The translations under genes and the position numbers were made by a program. Below the pieces are notes generated by a model. It had not been told where the DNA came from. It was given only the letters and a program-made list of their open reading frames with translations, and searched no databases. A stretch of DNA of 14,390 bases, from the NCBI GenBank assembly GCA_039799445.1, contig JBDLSO010000010.1, forward strand, positions 1-14,390, given 5' to 3'. Source of the stretch: JBDLSO01 sp039799445. Lineage in GTDB: Bacteria; Patescibacteriota; Minisyncoccia; Phycocordibacterales; UBA5272. How positions within the stretch are numbered: position 1 is the first letter of the stretch; the number at the start of each line of letters is the position of its first letter. Below, one piece after another: positions 1 to 6,983 of this stretch.

Positions 1-2
1 CT

Positions 3-80
3 ACTACACAGACAGCACCACGCCCAGAGCCTCTCTCAGGACAAGTACCAGTAGATTCTGGCTCTGCCTCAGTACAATAA
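3..80 (+). CDS. C-terminal tail of an unknown protein (partial)
   Basis: A + strand frame is open from the window edge to a TAA at 78-80. It gives about 25 residues rich in Pro, Ser, Thr and Gln, the composition of a flexible tail. A strong hairpin terminator follows at once, which supports this as a real gene end. The other two + frames either stop earlier or run through the terminator into tsaD. The product cannot be named from so little sequence. Confidence 0.45.
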   Translation, partial: TTQTAPRPEPLSGQVPVDSGSASVQ

Positions 81-85
81 GAAAC

Positions 86-110
86 AAAAAACACCATATA
101 GGTGTTTTTT
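86..110. terminator. Bidirectional intrinsic terminator
   Basis: A perfect 10-bp inverted repeat (86-95 against 101-110) with the loop ATATA. It has A-runs on the left and T-runs on the right, so it can end transcription from both sides: the + gene ending at 80 and tsaD on the minus strand. Its right arm overlaps the tsaD stop codon (109-111). Confidence 0.85.
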
Positions 111-1287
111 ACAAATGCCATCCACCATTTGCAACAACTTTTTTCTTTGGCTTTTTTCCGTGTGCAATATGTGACATTGCAGTGACTGCTATCATGAGTG
201 CATTATCGGTCGAAAGTGATGGTTTGGGTATATAGAGCATTGCTTTTCCCAACAGGTGTTCTGTTAATTCATTTCTGATATGTGTATTTGCAGATACTCC
301 GCCACCTACTATTACTGTTTTGGCTTCTGTCTTGTCAACAGCCCGCAATACCTTTCTTACAAGTATTTCAGCTACAGCATTTTCAAAATCAAGTGCAATG
401 CGCTCTCTCTCTTCTTTTCCAAAAGTATTATATTTTTGTATTTTATACAGTACAGCTGTTTTGAGTCCAGAAAAAGAAAAATCATAGTCTGGGGTATTGA
501 TCATAGGTCGAGGCAATAGTTGTTCTTTTTCTATTTGTATTTTGTTCTCTCTTGCGACTTGTGCGAGTCTACTTATTTCTGGACCACCTGGGTAGGGTAG
601 TCCAAGCATGCGTGCGACTTTGTCAAAGGCTTCACCCACAGCGTCATCGCGAGTTTGACCTATTATTTTATAAGAACCAAATGTTTCAATACGAACGATC
701 TCAGTGTGTCCGCCAGATATCAAAAGTGCCAGAGCAGGGAATTGTATTTTTGGAAAAGTGTAACTGAGTGCCCCTGTATGCTCTTTTGTGCGTAGTATTG
801 AGCTGAGTATATGCCCTTCCATATGATTGACTGGATACAAAGGTAATTTCCATACATGTGAAAGCGCAAGCGCAGTATTGATACCCACCCAAAGCGCTGG
901 TTCAAGCCCCGGTCCCGATGTCACAGCAAGTGCATCTATTTTGGGTATAGACATACGAGATATAAGCTCAATCAGCTCGGGTGCTGTATTTTGTTCACGT
1001 TCCAATAGCTTGTGAATCATACGCTCTTTTGCAGAGGTTGGTTTAGTGACAGTTTTATTTTCTTTGTATAGACCTGCCTCCCGAAGACACTTTTCAATAA
1101 GTGGAATAATGACGCGAGCATGCTCACGTTTTGCCATCATTGGGAATACGCCACCGTATTCTTTGTGTATATCAATTTGTGAAAGTACCACATGAGAAAG
1201 AACAGCACATTCTGTACCTTTTTTATTTGATTTGACGATTGCAACAGCTGTTTCGTCGCAACTTGTTTCAATGGCAAGTATAATCAT
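109..1287 (-). CDS. tsaD: tRNA N6-threonylcarbamoyladenosine (t6A) transferase TsaD
   Basis: TsaD transfers the threonylcarbamoyl group from TC-AMP to A37 of ANN-decoding tRNAs, working with TsaB and TsaE in the cytoplasm. The family signatures are present in order: ETSCDET near residues 7-13, the metal-binding HMEGH at 155-159, SGGHTE, the GEAFDK...GLPYPGG block, DFSFSGLKTA, and the C-terminal VGGGVSAN nucleotide-binding loop. At 392 aa it is about 50 residues longer than typical bacterial TsaD. The extra length lies at about residues 74-112, a charged helical-looking segment before the SGPG loop. The start is ATG at 1287, six bases after a TATAAT box and with no Shine-Dalgarno site, so the mRNA is probably leaderless. 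The gene is divergent from the pilins. Confidence 0.97.
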   Translation of the reverse strand: MIILAIETSCDETAVAIVKSNKKGTECAVLSHVVLSQIDIHKEYGGVFPMMAKREHARVIIPLIEKCLREAGLYKENKTVTKPTSAKERMIHKLLEREQNTAPELIELISRMSIPKIDALAVTSGPGLEPALWVGINTALALSHVWKLPLYPVNHMEGHILSSILRTKEHTGALSYTFPKIQFPALALLISGGHTEIVRIETFGSYKIIGQTRDDAVGEAFDKVARMLGLPYPGGPEISRLAQVARENKIQIEKEQLLPRPMINTPDYDFSFSGLKTAVLYKIQKYNTFGKEERERIALDFENAVAEILVRKVLRAVDKTEAKTVIVGGGVSANTHIRNELTEHLLGKAMLYIPKPSLSTDNALMIAVTAMSHIAHGKKPKKKVVANGGWHL

Positions 1288-1299
1288 ATGTGCATTATA
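1288..1299 (-). promoter_or_regulatory. tsaD promoter, leaderless type
   Basis: On the minus strand, TGC-TATAAT (extended -10; hexamer at 1294-1299) ends six bases before the tsaD ATG. The expected transcription start therefore falls on or next to the A of ATG. The -35 region is weak, which is usual for an extended -10 promoter. Confidence 0.6.
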
Positions 1300-1313
1300 G
1301 CATATTGAGTTGT

Positions 1314-1342
1314 TTGATATATGTATCTATATATGAGATACT
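1314..1342 (+). promoter_or_regulatory. Promoter of first pilin gene
   Basis: TTGATA (1314-1319), a 17-bp spacer, then GATACT (1337-1342) preceded by TGA (extended -10). The hexamer ends six bases before the ATG at 1349, so a leaderless transcript is predicted. Together with the tsaD promoter it forms a compact divergent promoter region. Confidence 0.6.
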
Positions 1343-1453
1343 TATTGTATGAATAAGCATACTCACCATGTGCATACCTTAAAAAATAAAACACAAGGAT
1401 TCACCCTGATTGAACTCTTGGTAGTGATTGCTATTATTGGAATACTTTCAAGT
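1321..1453 (+). repeat. Direct repeat, copy 1 (pilin promoter plus N-terminal segment)
   Basis: 133 bp matching 1995-2127 at a constant offset of 674 bp with only three mismatches (1327, 1377, 1387). It spans the -10 region, the start codon, the leader and the hydrophobic pilin helix. Similarity stops sharply where the variable globular domain begins. Confidence 0.9.
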
Positions 1454-1942
1454 GTTGTGATTGCGTCATTAAATAGTGTGCGAGGTAAAGCAAATGACGC
1501 GAGGCGAATTTCTGACATCAGACAAATTAAAGCTGCTGTGAATTCGTATGCTAATGATAATGGGTCCTACCCAAGTGGCGTTGGGTGCATAGGGCAAGCA
1601 AGTGGTACCAAATGCTGGAATGGATATACACTCAATGCCGGTGGTTCGGGTATTGATGCAAATCCAACACTTGATGCAAAATTATCACCATATCTCAATG
1701 TTTCGTTGTTGAGTGATCCCAAACCCAATCGTTCCGTGGGGGACAGATATGTGTATGCTTTCAACTCTCCACCTGAAGTTGGTTGCGTAGCCTCTACTAC
1801 CCGTAGAACATATGTAGCATTTATGCCAGAAAGCGGTGTTGCAAATAGTGTTAGTTGCTCAAAATTAGGAGGATATTATGCTTGTTGTGGGGGGATTGCT
1901 TGCGGTAGCCCTAATTTTTGTGTTGCCTTCCTTGATGATTAG
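1349..1942 (+). CDS. Type IV pilin-like protein, Cys-rich
   Basis: A class III (prepilin-type) signal starts the protein. A 17-residue leader ends in Gly17, and cleavage before Phe18 would expose FTLIELLVVIAIIGILSS with the conserved Glu at mature position 5. The hydrophobic N-terminal helix and the following charged segment (about residues 40-65) are typical of pilins or minor pseudopilins assembled at the cytoplasmic membrane. The leader is long and His-rich for a pilin. The globular part carries eight cysteines, including a closely spaced C-terminal group, which suggests disulfides after export. It is followed by a second pilin gene with the same N-terminus. The start is set by the leaderless promoter and the shared leader. 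The role could be fibre subunit, minor pilin or pseudopilin of a secretion or competence system. Confidence 0.9.
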   Translation: MNKHTHHVHTLKNKTQGFTLIELLVVIAIIGILSSVVIASLNSVRGKANDARRISDIRQIKAAVNSYANDNGSYPSGVGCIGQASGTKCWNGYTLNAGGSGIDANPTLDAKLSPYLNVSLLSDPKPNRSVGDRYVYAFNSPPEVGCVASTTRRTYVAFMPESGVANSVSCSKLGGYYACCGGIACGSPNFCVAFLDD

Positions 1943-1955
1943 TTTCTGTATAGAT

Positions 1956-1996
1956 ATCAAGAAGTTTTAATAGTTTTTATAATAAAATTGCTTGAT
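1956..1996 (+). terminator. Possible weak terminator between the pilins
   Basis: An imperfect 14-bp inverted repeat (1956-1969 against 1983-1996, two mismatches) just after the first pilin stop codon. The stem is AT-rich and no clean T-run follows, so termination is uncertain. Its right arm runs into the -35 area of the next promoter. Confidence 0.3.
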
Positions 1997-2016
1997 GTAT
2001 GTATATATGAGATACT
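1988..2016 (+). promoter_or_regulatory. Promoter of second pilin gene
   Basis: TTGCTT (1988-1993), a 17-bp spacer, then GATACT (2011-2016), which ends six bases before the ATG at 2023. The -10 part belongs to the duplicated block and matches the first pilin promoter. The -35 lies just outside the block and is weaker than TTGATA, so the two pilins may differ in strength. Confidence 0.55.
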
Positions 2017-2127
2017 TATTGTATGAATAAGCATACTCACCATGTGCATATCTTAAAAAACAAAACACAAGGATTCACCCTGATTGAACTCTTGGTAGTG
2101 ATTGCTATTATTGGAATACTTTCAAGT
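1995..2127 (+). repeat. Direct repeat, copy 2 (pilin promoter plus N-terminal segment)
   Basis: Second copy of the block at 1321-1453. Of the three differences, one is upstream of the start, one changes Thr to Ile in the leader and one is silent. Confidence 0.9.
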
Positions 2128-2619
2128 ATAGTGATAACTTCTGTAAACAATGCTCGAATAAAAGCCAGAGATGCGCAACGCATTGCACAAATTAAAGAAG
2201 TACAGAAAGCGCTATATGCCTATTTCTTTGATACTGGTAATTTCCCAGAGTTTACAATTGCAGACCCTCGTGAAAGCTCTTGTTATACCGGTGGAGATGG
2301 TGGGGATCCTGTTGGGCAATGGGGAAATGTATTGTCGCCAGTTTTAGTCCCCAAATATATAGCAAGCATACCGCTTGATCCAATCAATATTGAAGGAGCA
2401 GGAAAACGGTTTTGCTATGTGTACTCTAGAAAAATCAATAGTAGCAGTTTATATGATGCTTGTAAAAATAAAGCAACAGGTGAGATTTTATACCCAAAAG
2501 ATTATGAATATTTGATTTATCTGTCACTCGAAGACCCTTCAAAACAACCATATGTAATAAATTGGAATGGTTCTGCTAATCCTCCTGTGAATGCATGTAT
2601 ACTTGGACCTGCGCGTTAG
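2023..2619 (+). CDS. Type IV pilin-like protein
   Basis: The first 35 residues are almost identical to the upstream pilin: the same leader, Gly17/Phe18 cleavage site, Glu at mature position 5 and hydrophobic helix. After that the sequence diverges fully. The globular domain has four cysteines and the pattern of a minor pilin: DARIKARDAQR-type charged helix, then a region with YFFDTGNFPE and later LDPIN, common in CPR pilins. At 198 aa it is nearly the same length as its neighbour. It is probably exported, processed by a prepilin peptidase and assembled in the same pilus or pseudopilus. The stop is TAG, with no Shine-Dalgarno site. Confidence 0.9.
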   Translation: MNKHTHHVHILKNKTQGFTLIELLVVIAIIGILSSIVITSVNNARIKARDAQRIAQIKEVQKALYAYFFDTGNFPEFTIADPRESSCYTGGDGGDPVGQWGNVLSPVLVPKYIASIPLDPINIEGAGKRFCYVYSRKINSSSLYDACKNKATGEILYPKDYEYLIYLSLEDPSKQPYVINWNGSANPPVNACILGPAR

Positions 2620-2656
2620 GGAATGTTCTGATATATATACATGCAGATAATACTAC

Positions 2657-2701
2657 CTAGTGTAAAGTATGCTTTACACTAGTGCATTTATAGATTATAC
2701 T
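2657..2701 (+). promoter_or_regulatory. Promoter and palindromic operator of the dedA-like/flavoprotein operon
   Basis: A perfect inverted repeat with 11-bp arms (2657-2667 and 2672-2682) and the core TGTAAAG-TATG-CTTTACA. The right half contains a -35 box, TTTACA at 2673-2678. A 17-bp spacer leads to TATACT at 2696-2701, eight bases before the ATG at 2710. A protein bound to the palindrome would cover the -35 box, so repression is the simplest reading. The core recurs at 4720-4737 in front of the XRE/Msr operon with identical promoter geometry. No T-run follows, so it is not a typical terminator. Confidence 0.7.
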
Positions 2702-2709
2702 ATGTCTAT

Positions 2710-3261
2710 ATGATAATTGAACAAGTAAAGACATTCATCACACAAGATCCAGAACTAACCGCCCTGTATCTGATACTTGCAAAAATAGTAGGTGCGATAT
2801 TGCTATTTCCAGGCACACCACTGACTTTGCTTGCAGGAGCAACACTTGGCTTATTTTGGGGAAGTATCGTTTCTATTATTGGGAATACACTCGGGGCAAT
2901 AGCTGCATTTGTTATATCTCGATACTTCTTTAGAACATTTTTTGAACAAAAGGTATATGCAAAATATCCAACAATACAAAAATATGAAAGTAGATTTTTT
3001 TCACATGGACTTTCTACAGTGATATTTCTCAGACTTGTGCCACTCTTTCCATTCAACGGGCTCAACTATGCACTTGGTCTAACTCAAGTCAAACTCCGCG
3101 ATTATGCTATCGGTACATTTTTTGGGATTATACCTGGGACTATTGCATTTGTATATTTTGGTGAAGCTTTGGCTATGCTCAATGGATTTCGCATTATTAC
3201 CGCGCTTATAGCAATTATTGGACTTATATATATAGGAAAACGATATGAAAAAAGAGCATAA
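2710..3261 (+). CDS. TVP38/TMEM64 (DedA-superfamily, SNARE-associated) membrane protein
   Basis: 183 aa with hydrophobic segments at about residues 15-65, 100-125 and 135-178. It has the family pattern of a re-entrant FPGTPLTLLAGA loop, the GNTLGA glycine segment, then FLRLVPLFPFNGLNYALG and FFGIIPGTIAFVYFG. The superfamily includes lipid scramblases and transporters of the cytoplasmic membrane, and many bacterial TVP38 proteins have no proven substrate. The next gene encodes a flavin disulfide reductase. The pairing of TVP38 with such reductases is common in bacteria and is sometimes a fusion, which supports a joint redox or metal-related role. The start is ATG at 2710, just downstream of TATACT. 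Confidence 0.88.
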   Translation: MIIEQVKTFITQDPELTALYLILAKIVGAILLFPGTPLTLLAGATLGLFWGSIVSIIGNTLGAIAAFVISRYFFRTFFEQKVYAKYPTIQKYESRFFSHGLSTVIFLRLVPLFPFNGLNYALGLTQVKLRDYAIGTFFGIIPGTIAFVYFGEALAMLNGFRIITALIAIIGLIYIGKRYEKRA

Positions 3262-3268
3262 TCCCACT

Positions 3269-4696
3269 ATGAAAAAAGAGAACTATGACATTGTTGTTGT
3301 TGGTGCGGGGAGTGGAGGGTTGAATGTTGCATCTTTTTTCGGGCGGCTACCATTACGAGTGTTGCTTATCGATAAATCAGATAGTCATATAGGTGGTGAT
3401 TGTTTGAATACTGGCTGCGTACCAAGTAAAGCATTGATACATGTTGCAAATCAAATATATGGGGGTGTGCAAGCTCATAGATTTTACAACTCTCTGTCAA
3501 CACACCCTGAAATTGATATTCAGAAAGTGATGTCATATGTTAAATCAAAACAAGACTTTATACGACAAAGTGAGAACCCAGACTATTTACGAAAAAAGGG
3601 AATTACATATATCAGTGGCACAGCTGTATTTACTGGTACAAATAGTATTGCGGTGGAAGAAACAGAATATACCGCAAAAAAAATAATACTTGCAACTGGA
3701 TCTCGACCACGAGTGCTAGATATAGAAAGTGATAACAGTATTACCCAGTATACAAATGAAACAATTTTTGATATTAATTTTTTGCCAAAGAAATTTGTAT
3801 TCATCGGAGGAGGTCCTATCAATTGTGAGCTCGGGCAAGCTTTTTCAAGACTTGGTGCAAAAGTAACCATACTACATACAGGCGCTCGTATATTGGAAAA
3901 AGAAACCGAAGAAGTGAGTAGCATACTCACAGACAGCTTTCGAAAAGAAGGTATAGATGTGATACCTATTGTGACAATACATAGTATCAAAAACAAACAA
4001 GTACAATACAGTACAGATCAAAACAAAGAGCTCATTTCTGTCGATGCAGATGCTGTATATATTGGTATCGGTAGAGTACTTAATATTGAAGGACTAGATT
4101 TAGAAAAGGCAGGAGTACAGTATAATCAACAAAGAACAAAATTGTGTATTGATGATGCACTTAGAACTACAAACAAAGATATATATGCTGTCGGGGATGT
4201 TGCGGGCAATTTTCAATTCACCCACGCTGCGGAGATGCATGCCAAACATGTCATATCTGAGATGCTTTCGCCAATTTCAAAAAAATTCAAAAGTACTGAT
4301 ATTGCATGGGTCACCTATACAAGCCCACAAATAGCAACATGGGGTATATCAAAATCAGAAGCAACAACTCGCAAGTGTGAGATATTACATACACGTTTTA
4401 CTCACGATGATAGGGCGATAGTAGACGAGTATCAAGAGGGTAGTTTGAGTATATATCTCAATACAAAAAATCAAATTGTAGGAGGTACTCTGATTTCAGA
4501 AAACGCAGGTGAGATATCACAAGAACTTCTACTTGCTATGTCCTCTGGTATACCCGTGCAAGCACTTTTTAACAAAGTCTATCCATATCCAACCGCAAGC
4601 AGAATAAACAAACAACTAGTCTCACAAAAAATGGCACAAAAGTTGACCAAGATAAATACCTATATTTTGGCATTTTTGTTCAAAATAAAGTCATAA
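3269..4696 (+). CDS. FAD-dependent disulfide oxidoreductase, mercuric reductase/dihydrolipoamide dehydrogenase-like
   Basis: A class I pyridine nucleotide-disulfide oxidoreductase. Counting from ATG 3269: the FAD-binding VVVGAGSGG at about 9-17, the redox pair in GGDCLNTGCVPSK (Cys45, Cys50), a second Rossmann motif FIGGGPINCELG for NAD(P)H, the second FAD motif DIYAVGDVAG, and a C-terminal dimerisation domain. It lacks the N-terminal heavy-metal domain and the C-terminal cysteine pair of true MerA. The C-terminal HPTxxE motif of glutathione and lipoamide reductases is replaced by YPTASR, so neither mercury reduction nor glutathione reduction can be claimed. An in-frame ATG at 3245 would overlap the dedA-like gene by 17 bases; 3269 gives the usual family N-terminus. 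It is co-transcribed with the TVP38 gene. Confidence 0.88.
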   Translation: MKKENYDIVVVGAGSGGLNVASFFGRLPLRVLLIDKSDSHIGGDCLNTGCVPSKALIHVANQIYGGVQAHRFYNSLSTHPEIDIQKVMSYVKSKQDFIRQSENPDYLRKKGITYISGTAVFTGTNSIAVEETEYTAKKIILATGSRPRVLDIESDNSITQYTNETIFDINFLPKKFVFIGGGPINCELGQAFSRLGAKVTILHTGARILEKETEEVSSILTDSFRKEGIDVIPIVTIHSIKNKQVQYSTDQNKELISVDADAVYIGIGRVLNIEGLDLEKAGVQYNQQRTKLCIDDALRTTNKDIYAVGDVAGNFQFTHAAEMHAKHVISEMLSPISKKFKSTDIAWVTYTSPQIATWGISKSEATTRKCEILHTRFTHDDRAIVDEYQEGSLSIYLNTKNQIVGGTLISENAGEISQELLLAMSSGIPVQALFNKVYPYPTASRINKQLVSQKMAQKLTKINTYILAFLFKIKS

Positions 4697-4708
4697 TTGA
4701 AGTTATGC

Positions 4709-4760
4709 ACCTATAATAATGTAAAGTATACTTTACATTATTATAGGTATGGAGTATACT
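4709..4760 (+). promoter_or_regulatory. 40-bp perfect palindrome and promoter of the XRE/Msr operon
   Basis: 4709-4748 is a perfect palindrome centred between 4728 and 4729, with the core TGTAAAGTATACTTTACA. Its right half supplies TTTACA (-35, 4732-4737), and 17 bp on lies TATACT (4755-4760). This repeats the layout at 2657-2701. The outer arms also contain TATAAT on each strand. Transcription would start near 4767, leaving a leader of about 45 bases. A 5-bp hairpin (4764-4768 with 4777-4781) lies at the leader's beginning. The likely ligand is the XRE protein encoded in the operon; that is inference. Confidence 0.7.
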
Positions 4761-4812
4761 GTATGGACGGGCAAAAGTCCACAATTATCATCATTATATT
4801 ATTTACAATTAT

Positions 4813-5202
4813 ATGAAAAAATGTATAGCACTAAGTATATTACTCTCTGTTGCAACTATCACTAGTGTTTCAGCTATGACCAGCATGACCGAGACAACAA
4901 CAGTTCAAAATACAGACAACATGATAGCAAACAAGACAATGATGTCTATCACCAAAGATGCGGGAGTAGGCTCTCGTGGTACTCATGTGATGGAGATACA
5001 AAACTTTTTGATAAGCGGAGGATTTCTCTCTACATCTGCGACAGGCTATTTTGGTCCTGCTACAAAAAAAGCAGTCATGGCCTATCAGAAATCAGTAGGT
5101 GTCACTGCGACAGGATATTTTGGAGCAAAGACTCGTGCAAAAATGTCAGGAAGCATGGATATAACTGATGGTCCTATGATGATTCACAAAATGATTCAAT
5201 AA
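4813..5202 (+). CDS. Exported, methionine-rich peptidoglycan-binding protein
   Basis: 129 aa. Residues 1-21 form a signal peptide (MKK, hydrophobic core, SVSA), so the protein is exported. Residues about 48-110 match a PG_binding_1 domain as found in many CPR proteins: GSRGTHVMEIQNFL, then two TGYFG turns and a final AKTRAKM. About a tenth of all residues are Met, clustered before and after the domain (including MM pairs near His), which is unusual. It is the first gene of an operon that also encodes methionine sulfoxide reductases, so the methionines may act as oxidant scavengers or bind copper; this is inference. There is no Shine-Dalgarno site. A 17-codon frame from 4763 ends in a TGA overlapping this ATG. 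Confidence 0.8.
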   Translation: MKKCIALSILLSVATITSVSAMTSMTETTTVQNTDNMIANKTMMSITKDAGVGSRGTHVMEIQNFLISGGFLSTSATGYFGPATKKAVMAYQKSVGVTATGYFGAKTRAKMSGSMDITDGPMMIHKMIQ

Positions 5203-5218
5203 TTTGTCCTATATACCA

Positions 5219-5419
5219 TTGAAAACACTTAAAAATAATCTCAAAGAAACGCGCATCCAATGTGCTTTGTCCCAAGAATCTCTCGCGGAGAGTGTTGGTG
5301 TTACTCGTCAAACAATCATCTCTATTGAAAAAGGAGTATATCAACCGTCTGTTGGGCTTGCACTTAAACTTGCGAAGAAATTAGGTAAGACAGTAGAATA
5401 CTTGTTTCATTTTGAATAA
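5219..5419 (+). CDS. XRE-family helix-turn-helix regulator
   Basis: About 66 aa, almost only the DNA-binding domain: LSQESLAESVGVTRQTIISIEKG is helix 2, turn and recognition helix 3, followed by YQPSVGLALKLAKKLG. Short XRE proteins of this type often sit next to a small multi-span membrane protein, as here. No ATG is available. TTG 5219 gives a start typical of the family, while TTG 5204 would add five residues directly after the upstream stop. It is the only regulator in the block. Two similar palindromes lie before its own operon and before the dedA-like operon, so autoregulation plus control of the second operon is the natural hypothesis. The inducing signal is unknown. Confidence 0.85.
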   Translation: MKTLKNNLKETRIQCALSQESLAESVGVTRQTIISIEKGVYQPSVGLALKLAKKLGKTVEYLFHFE

Positions 5420-5422
5420 TAT

Positions 5423-5770
5423 ATGAATATACAAATCAAAGAATACATATTAGCAATCAGTATCGTTGTGGCATTCGCAACATATTATTTTAATCTTTTG
5501 CAAGATGGGATGATGATATCTGGAATATTGGCATTGGTCATACTGCTATACATTAGTATGATCTGGTCAGAACAAAAAGAAGATGAAAGAGACGAATACA
5601 TACGAGCCAAAGTAGACAGAATATTGTATATACTCGTGCTAGTACTCATGCTATTAGACGTTCTCTACAAAACTTTTACACATCAAAACTATACTGACTC
5701 ACTTATTCTCCTCACTGTATTAGCACTTGCCAAAATAGTGCTCTCGAAGTTTATAAAAAACAATAATTAA
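5423..5770 (+). CDS. Small four-helix membrane protein, DUF2178-like
   Basis: 115 aa with about four membrane segments (roughly 8-25, 31-48, 67-83 and 92-109). A charged stretch DERDEYIRAKVDR lies between helices two and three. The layout and the ERDE-type loop resemble DUF2178-like proteins encoded next to short XRE regulators. The gene begins three bases after the XRE stop, so the two are almost certainly translated together. It may sense a membrane or redox signal and control the regulator, but nothing in the sequence proves this. The family assignment is tentative; membrane location is secure. Confidence 0.65.
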   Translation: MNIQIKEYILAISIVVAFATYYFNLLQDGMMISGILALVILLYISMIWSEQKEDERDEYIRAKVDRILYILVLVLMLLDVLYKTFTHQNYTDSLILLTVLALAKIVLSKFIKNNN

Positions 5771-5775
5771 CCTAT

Positions 5776-6972
5776 ATGAAAAAGAATAAAACAATAATAG
5801 CAAACATATCCCCAATAACTGCTATTTTTGGTATTGTACTTCTCTTTGGTATCTCATTTGTGGGATACAACACATACAAGAGAGCAACTTCGCCGCAATA
5901 TGTTCCAGATAAAAGTATAGTAGAAAATACTGCTTATCAAAAAATCGTATTAGCAGGGGGATGTTTCTGGTGTACAGAAAGCGAATTCAATCATCAAAAT
6001 GGTGTCATCAGTGCGGTATCAGGCTTTGCAGACGCAGCCTCTGCCAATCCAAGCTACAGTGATGTCAGTTCAAAGAAGATATCAGCCAGAGAGGCAGTAG
6101 AGGTCATCTATGATCCTCAAATCATCAGTATTGAACGCATATTAGAATTGTATTTCAAACATATCAATCCGACAGATGCTGGTGGACAATTTGCAGATAG
6201 AGGAGAAACATATACAACAGCTATTTACTACACCACCCCAGAACAAAAGACTATCGCAACACAGATAAAAGAAAATATTGATGCAAGTGCACTGTTTCAA
6301 ACTCCTGTTGCAACAGAGATACTACCATTTGTAAACTTTTATCCAGCAGAAGAATATCATCAAGATTACAAAGACAAAAATCCTGTTAGATATGCTGCAT
6401 ACAGAGAAGCTTCTGGTCGCAATGCATTCATCAGACAACAATGGTCTGATACAGAACAGGTCAAAAAAATATTTAATCAAACAACTAATACAAAAAATAT
6501 GAATACCCACAGCACAAAAAAATGGGAGACATTTACTCAAGCAGAAAAAGATGCAGTACTGGCAACTCTCACAGCCCAACAAGTACAAGTGACACAAAAA
6601 GAGGGAACAGAGAGACCGTTTACTCCTGGAAACTATGAATCTAACAAAGAAAAAGGTATTTACGTCGATATTGTTAGTGGTGAACCATTGTTCCTCTCGA
6701 ATGACAAGTTTGATTCTGGTACAGGGTGGCCAAGTTTTGTGAAGCCTATATCAGACTCAACAGTGACTCTACATACTGATAAAAAATTATTCTCTGTTCG
6801 TACTGAAGTTCGTAGCAAAATAGCAGATTCACATCTCGGTCACGTATTCGATGATGGTCCTATGGACAAAGGAGGTAAAAGATATTGCATGAACGGTGCA
6901 GCACTCAAATTCATACCACTTGCTCTTATGGAGCAAGAAGGATATGGCGACTTCGTTTCACTTATCAACTAA
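5776..6972 (+). CDS. msrAB: Membrane-anchored MsrA-MsrB fusion, peptide-methionine sulfoxide reductase
   Basis: 398 aa reducing both epimers of methionine sulfoxide in proteins. A basic N-terminus and a hydrophobic segment at about 14-31 act as a signal anchor, placing the enzyme outside the cytoplasmic membrane. The MsrA domain (about 55-215) has GGCFWCTE with the catalytic Cys63 plus Cys66, and the conserved EEYHQDY. The MsrB domain (about 250-390) has GTGWPSF near 315-321, HLGHVFDDGP and RYCMNGAALKF with catalytic Cys371. The zinc-binding CxxC pairs of many MsrB proteins are absent. Cys371 appears to be the only Cys of the B domain, so the resolving thiol may come from elsewhere. The gene starts five bases after the membrane-protein gene. 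Likely clients are exported Met-rich proteins, including those encoded at 4813 and 7548. Confidence 0.95.
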   Translation: MKKNKTIIANISPITAIFGIVLLFGISFVGYNTYKRATSPQYVPDKSIVENTAYQKIVLAGGCFWCTESEFNHQNGVISAVSGFADAASANPSYSDVSSKKISAREAVEVIYDPQIISIERILELYFKHINPTDAGGQFADRGETYTTAIYYTTPEQKTIATQIKENIDASALFQTPVATEILPFVNFYPAEEYHQDYKDKNPVRYAAYREASGRNAFIRQQWSDTEQVKKIFNQTTNTKNMNTHSTKKWETFTQAEKDAVLATLTAQQVQVTQKEGTERPFTPGNYESNKEKGIYVDIVSGEPLFLSNDKFDSGTGWPSFVKPISDSTVTLHTDKKLFSVRTEVRSKIADSHLGHVFDDGPMDKGGKRYCMNGAALKFIPLALMEQEGYGDFVSLIN

Positions 6973-6983
6973 TACACACACAT

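Noticed and set aside
3269..4696. Calling the flavoprotein a mercuric reductase (merA) and the pair a mercury-resistance operon.
   Set aside because: The N-terminal metal domain and C-terminal Cys pair of MerA are missing, and no merR, merT or merP is present.
6885..6983. Extended N-terminus of the second MsrA.
   Set aside because: It would overlap msrAB by 88 bases and the extra residues do not resemble MsrA; ATG 6984 starts directly before the catalytic motif.
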